Source: Limnoperna fortunei (taxonomy: Eukaryota; Mollusca; Bivalvia; Mytilida; Modiolidae). From it: a DNA stretch of 64,000 nucleotides. Below the pieces are notes generated by a model, which saw nothing but the letters and a program-made list of their open reading frames with translations, did no database searches and was not told the DNA's origin. How positions within the stretch are numbered: position 1 is the stretch's first letter; the number at the start of each line of letters is the position of its first letter. The stretch covers positions 88,085,860 through 88,149,859 of the forward strand of contig OX104118.1 in the NCBI GenBank assembly GCA_944474755.1, read 5' to 3'. The position numbers and the translations under genes are program-made. Shown piece by piece: positions 58,392 through 64,000 of the stretch.

Positions 58392-61300
58392 GTTAGTTCA
58401 AGTGATCATCGATGTGTGCAACTGTATTTTTGCCGATCCTTCGTGTGTGTCAGTGTTTAGGTAGTTCGTTCAAGGGATAACCGGTTTGTGTCAGGGTTTA
58501 CGTTGTCAGTTTAAGCGATCACCGTTATGTGTCAAGGTTGTCAGTTCAAGTTATCACCAGTGTGTCTATGTTTAGGTTGTCAGTTCAAGTGATCACAGGT
58601 GTGTGTCAATGTTTAGGTTGTCAGTTCAAGTTATCACCAGTGTGGCAATGTTTTACGTGGTCAGTTCAATTGATCACCGATGTGTAAAATGTTTAGGTTG
58701 TCAGTTCAAGTTATCACCTGTGTGTCAATGTTTACGTTGTCAGTTCAAGTGATCACTGGTTTGTGTCAGTGTTTATGTTGTCAGTTCAAGTGATCAACGT
58801 TTTGTGTCATTGTTTTCGATGTCAGTTCGAGTGATTACCGGTGTGTCAATGTTTAGGTTTTTCAGTTCAAGTGATCACCGTTGTGTGTCAATCTTTAGGT
58901 TGTCAGTTCAAGTCATCACCAGTGTGTCAATGTTTTACGTTGTCAGTTCAAGTGAGCACCGGTGTGTACCAATGTTTAGGTTTTCAGTTCAAGTGATCAC
59001 CGTTTTGTGTCAATGTTTAGGTTGTCAGTTCAAGTTTTCACCAGTGTGTCAATGTTTACGTTGTCAGGTCAAGTGATCACTGGTGTGTGTCAGTGTTTAT
59101 GTTGTCAGTTCAAGTGATCACCGTTTTGTGTCAATGTTTTCAATGTCAGTTCAAGTGATTACCGGTGTGTCAATGTTTAGGTTTTTCAGTTCAAGTGATC
59201 ACCGTTGTGTGTCAATCTTTAGGTTGTCAGTTCAAGTGATCACCGTCGTGTGTCAATTTTTAGGTCGTCAGTTCAAGTGATCACTGGTGTGTGTCAGTGT
59301 TTATGTTGTCAGTTCAAGTGATTGCAGGTGTGGGTCAGTGTTTAAGATTATCAGTTCAAGTTATTACCGGTGTGTCATTATTTAGGTTGTTAGTTCAAGT
59401 GATCACCGATGTGTGCAACTTTTTTTGCCGATCCCTCGTGTGTGTCAGTGTTTAGGTAGTCCGTTCAAGGGATCACCGGTGTGTGTCAGGGTTTACGTTG
59501 TCAGTTCAAGGGATCCTCTGTGCGTAGCAATGTTTAGGTTTTTTTGTTCAAGTGATCACCGGTGTGTGTCAGTGTTTATGTTCTCAGTTCAAGTGATTGC
59601 AGGTGTGGGTCAGTGTTTAAGATTATCAGTTCAAGTGATTACCGCTGTGTCAGTATTTAGGTTGTTAGTTCAAGTGATCACCGATGTGTGCAACTGTATT
59701 TTTTTGCCGATCCCTCGTGTGTGTCAATGTTTAGGTAGTTCGTTCAAGGGATCACCGCTGTGTGTCAGGGTTTACGTTGTCAGTTCAAGGGATGCTCTGT
59801 GCGTAGCAATGTTTAGGTTTTTCAGTTCAAGTGATCACCGGTGTGTGTCAGTGTTTATGTTCTCAGTTCAAGTGATTGCAGGTGTGGGTCAGTGTTTAAG
59901 ATTATCAGTTCAAGTGATTACCGCTGTGTCAGTATTTAGGTTGTTAGTTCAAGTGATCACCGATGTGTGCAACTGTATTTTTTGCCGATCCCTCGTGTGT
60001 GTCAGTGTTTAGGTAGTTCGTTCAAGGGATCACCGCTGTGTGTCAGGGTTTACGTTGTCAGTTCAAGGAATCACCAGTATGTGTCAGTGATTAGGTTGTC
60101 AGTTCAAGCGATCACCGGTGTGTCAATGTTTAGGTTGTCAGTTCAAGTGATCACCGATGTGTACCAATGTTTTGGTTGTCAGTTCAAGTGATCACAGGTG
60201 TGTGTCAATGTTTAGGTTGTCAGTTCAAGTTATCACCGTCGTGTGTCAATGTTTACGTTGTTAGTTCAAGTTATCACCGTCGTGTGTTAATGTTTACGTT
60301 GTTAGTTCAAGTGATCCCCGGTGTGTATCAATGTTTAGGTTGTCAGTTCAAGTGATCACAGGTGTGGGTCTATGTTTAGGTTGTCAGTTCAAGTTATCAC
60401 CAGTGTGTCAATGTTTAGGTTATCAGTTCAAGTTATCACCGTCGTGTGTCAATGTTTAGGTTGTCAGTTCAAGTGATCACCGATGTGTACCAATGTTTTG
60501 GTTGTCAGTTCAAGTGATCACAGGTGTGTGTCAATGTTTAGGTTGTCAGTTCAAGTTATCACCGTCGTGTGTCAATGTTTACGTTGTTAGTTCAAGTTAT
60601 CACCGTCGTGTGTTAATGTTTACGTTGTTAGTTCAAGTGATCCCCGGTGTGTATCAATGTTTAGGTTGTCAGTTCAAGTGATCACAGGTGTGTGTCTATG
60701 TTTAGGTTGTCAGTTCAAGTTATCACCAGTGTGTCAATGTTTAGGTTATCAGTTCAAGTTATCACCGTCGTGTGTCAATCTTTACGTTGTCAGTTCAAGT
60801 GATCCCGGTGTGTATCAATGTTTAGGTTTTTCAGTTCAAGTGATCACCATTGTGTGTCAATCTTTAGGTTGTCAGTTCAAGTGAACCCCTGTGCGTATCA
60901 AAGTTTAGTTTGTCACTTCAAGTGATCCTCTGTGCGTATCAATGTTTAGGTCGTCAGTTCAAGTGATCACCGGTGTGTGTCAGTGTTTATGTTGTCAGTT
61001 CAAGTGATCACCGTTTTGTTTCAATGTTTTCTATGTCAGTTCAAGTGATCACCGGTGTGTCAATGTTTAGGTTTTTCAGTTCAAGTGATCACCATTGTGT
61101 GTCAATCATTAGGTTGTCAGTTCAAGTGAACCCCTGTGCGTATCAAAGTTTAGTTTGTCACTTCAAGTGATCCTCTGTGCGTATCAATGTTTATGTCGTC
61201 ATTTCAAGTGATCACCGGTGTGTGTCAGTGCTTATGTTGTCAGTTCAAGTGATTGCAGGTGTGGGTCAGTGTTTAAGATTATCAGTTCAAGTGATTACCG

Positions 61301-61895
61301 GTGTGTCATTATTTAGGTTGTTAGTTCAAGTGATCACTGATGTGTGCAACTGTATTTTTTGCCGATCCCTCATGTGTGTCAGTGTTTAGGTAGTTCGTTC
61401 AGGGGATCACCGGTGTGTGTCAGGGTTTACGTTGTCAGTTCAAGGGATCACCAGTATGAGTCAGTGATTAGGTTGTCAGTTCAAGTGATCACCTATGTGT
61501 ACCAATGTTTAGGTTGTCAGTTCAAGTGATCACAGGTGTGTATCAATGTTTAGGTTGTCAGTTCAAGTTATCACCACTGTGTCTATGTTTAGGTTGTCAG
61601 TTCAAGCGAACACCAGTGTGTCTATGTTTAGGTTGTCAGTTCAAGCGATCACCAGTGTGTCTATGTTTAGGTTGTCAGTTCAAGTGATCACCGGTGTGTA
61701 TCAATGTGTTGGTTGTTAGTTCAAGTGATCCCCGGTGTGTCAGTGTTTATGTTGTCAGTTCAAGTGATCACCGTATTGTGTCAATGTTTTCGATATCAGT
61801 TCAAGTGATCACCGATGTGTATCAGTGTTTAGGTTTTCAGTTCAAGTAATTTTATCGGTGAAGGTCAATTCATGCGATCACCGTCGTGTCAGTTT
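58392..61895. repeat. satellite array, about 41-bp unit (right part) with higher-order units
   Basis: The same unit as 42490-45130, about 85 copies. Higher-order structure is visible: a block of about 280 bp marked by CCGATCCCTCGTGTGTGTCA recurs near 59427, 59707 and 59985, and a block of 326 bp recurs at about 60130 and 60456. Long open frames (for example 59413-60012) are repeat read-through with CVSVFRLSVQVIT-type periodic peptides. Confidence 0.92.
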
Positions 61896-62369
61896 CTAGG
61901 TCTCCATACTACCAAAAAAGTTTTAAAAGATGGCAGCAGTCATGACAAAGTCACAATTGAAATCGTATTTAAAAAGATCGAAAAGCACAACGTTTGACTA
62001 AATTCAGATCTAGTATTGTGGAGTGATATTCTACATATGAAGAACCGAAGGACAGCAGAACGGTCACGAGTCCTTTTTATTACAATTGAATGTAATTAAA
62101 AGCTACTGAACACAAAGGAAAGTGTCATAAAAAAGACAATCCAAAACATCGAAGTCCAAGAAACCGGCAAACGTTAGAAGCAACAACAAAACACTTACAG
62201 CAGTGGTACTGATTTAAAAACAATAATGAAGAATTAAACCAGTTGTTATAGCCAAACATGCCAGGTTACATTCATTTACGTAGCTTTATTATATGTGTAA
62301 CAGAACAACTGTATTGGTTCACAAACAAAAACAGGAAACAATGTTTCAGTGTTTGTAACAGTCATGTAT
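61896..62369. other. gene-free spacer between satellites
   Basis: A non-repetitive AT-rich spacer of about 470 bp. No coding sequence. Confidence 0.55.
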
Positions 62370-64000
62370 CACGTATGTCACCTTAACGTATCATTTACTA
62401 TGCATTCCACAGTTCTTCATGTACGGCATATGTCACATTAACGTACCATTTACTGTGCATTCCACAGTTCTTCATGTACGGCATATTCCACCTTAACATA
62501 CCATTTACTATGCATTCCACAGTTCTTCATGTACAACATATGTCACCTTAACGTACCATTTACTATGCATTCCACAGTTCTTCATGTATGACGTATGTCA
62601 CCATAACGTACCATTTACTATGCATTCCACAGTTCTTCATTTACGACGTATGTCACCTTTACGTACCATTTACTATGCATTCCACAGTTCTTCATTTACG
62701 ACGTATGTCACCTTTACGTACCATTTACTATGCATTCCACAGTTCTTCATGTACGACGTATGTCACCTTAACGTACCATTTACTATGCATTCCACAGTTC
62801 TTCATGTACGACATATGTCACCTTAACGTACCATTTACTATGCATTCCACAGTTCTTCATGTACAACATATGTCACCTTAACGTACCATTTACTATGCAT
62901 TCTACAGTTCTTCATGTACAACGTATGTCACCTTAACGTACCATTTGCTATGCATTCCACAGTTCTTCGTGTACGACGTATGTCACCTTAACGTACCATT
63001 TACTATGCATTCCACAGTTCTTCATGTACGACGTATGTCACCTTAACGAACCATTTACTATGCATTCCACAGTTCTTCATGTACGACATATGTCACCTTA
63101 ACGTACCATTTACTATGCATTGCACAGTTCTTCATGTACAACATACGTCACCTTAACGTACCATTTACTATGCATTCCACAGTTCTTCATGTACGACATA
63201 TGTCACCTTAACGTACCATTTGCTATGCATTCCACAGTTCTTCGTGTACGACGTATGTCACCTTAACGTACCATTTACTATGCATTCCACAGTTCTTCAT
63301 GTACAACATATGTCACCTTAACGTACCATTTACTATGCATTCCACAGTTCTTCATGTACGACATATGTCACCTTAACGTACCATTTACTATGCATTCCAC
63401 AGTTCTTCATGTACGACATATGTCACCTTAACGTATCATTTACTATGCATTCCACAGTTCTTCATGTATGACGTATGTCACCTTAACGTACCATTTACTA
63501 TGCATTCTACAGTTCTTCATGTATGACATATGTCACCTTAACGTACCATTTACTATGCATTCCACAGTTCTTCATGTACGACATATGTCACCTTAACGTA
63601 CCATTTACTATGCATTCCACAGTTCTTCATGTATGACGTATGTCACCTTAACGTACCATTTACTATGCATTCCACAGTTCTTCATGTACGACATATGTCA
63701 CCTTAACGTACCATTTACTATGCATTCCACAGTTCTTCATTTACGACGTATGTCACCTTAACGTACCATTTACTATGCATTCCACAGTTCTTCATTTACG
63801 ACGGATGTCACCTTAACGTACCATTTACTATGCATTCCACAGTTCTTCATGTACGACATATGTCACCTTAACGTACCATTTACTATGCATTCCACAGTTC
63901 TTCATGTATCACGTATGTCACCTTAACGTACCATTTACTATGCATTCCACAGTTCTTCATGTATGACGTATGTCACCTTAACGTACCATTTACTATGCAT
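62370..64000. repeat. minisatellite, 55-bp unit, about 30 copies, continues beyond the window
   Basis: The unit is approximately GTACGACGTATGTCACCTTA, ACGTACCATTTACTATGCAT, TCCACAGTTCTTCAT. Most differences are at CGACGTA/CGACATA/CAACATA and rare single substitutions. The three overlapping frames reported in it encode 55-bp periodic peptides and are not genes. Confidence 0.93.

Noticed and set aside
59413..60012. 199-codon frame in the satellite
   Set aside because: The peptide is strictly periodic with the 41-bp and 280-bp units; it is read-through of tandem repeats.
62370..64000. CRISPR-like array (regular short repeats)
   Set aside because: The entire 55-bp unit is conserved with no unique spacers; it is a eukaryotic minisatellite. 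The same holds for 11043-12765.

Overview
The window is AT-rich animal genomic DNA, almost certainly from a bivalve mollusc and plausibly a mytilid. I infer this from the repeat content (tRNA-derived SINEs, CR1-like LINEs carrying a PHD finger and a 2A-like motif, large minisatellites) and from one host gene of the STAND-NTPase plus ankyrin type that is expanded in bivalves. There are no rRNA genes, true tRNA genes, CRISPR arrays or bacterial operons. Most of the sequence is layered mobile DNA.

Layout. 1-3.4 kb: no gene, with one diverged tandem repeat. 3.4-10.5 kb: a minus-strand CR1-like LINE, split by several nested insertions (two foldback elements, two small TIR elements, and a larger block containing a SINE). 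11.0-12.76 kb: a 59-bp minisatellite. 14.5-15.3 kb: a TIR element with a 12-bp target duplication. 15.4-29.1 kb: inverted repeats of about 170-200 bp bound a decayed large DNA transposon that keeps SWIM, Ulp1-like and PHD-like remnants and has absorbed two dead LINEs. 29-36 kb: gene-free, diverged tandem repeats. 36.2-39.15 kb: the only convincing host gene, an nSTAND-type NTPase with ten 99-bp ankyrin units, nine of them nearly identical. 39.4-42.4 kb: gene-free. 42.5-61.9 kb: a satellite array of about 41-bp units, interrupted at 45131-58385 by a Polinton/Maverick. 62.35-64 kb: a 55-bp minisatellite that runs off the window.

The Polinton is the centrepiece. It is 13,255 bp, has TIRs of about 120 bp starting AG, and is flanked by a perfect 6-bp duplication (TAGGTT). 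It carries a near-complete virus-like gene set: protein-primed DNA polymerase B, adenain-like protease, a coiled-coil fibre-like protein, chromodomain integrase, PLA2-like protein, packaging ATPase, a DUF8207-like protein, putative double and single jelly-roll capsid proteins, two small amphipathic virion-type proteins, and a convergent pair of paralogues at the right end. Late-type genes are joined by a strikingly uniform TATAAATAAATG junction. Three reading-frame breaks fall at homopolymers: C5 in the polymerase, A5 in the fibre-like gene, and A9 between the PLA2-like and integrase frames. The A9 site has the form of a -1 slippery sequence, and the integrase frame has no upstream ATG of its own.

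How the genes would work together (inference from the family): integrase and TIRs for insertion, the polymerase for replication, ATPase, protease and jelly-roll proteins for a capsid, and the PLA2-like and amphipathic proteins for membrane passage. Function is not demonstrated here. The frame breaks mean this copy may be inactive or may contain base-level assembly errors.
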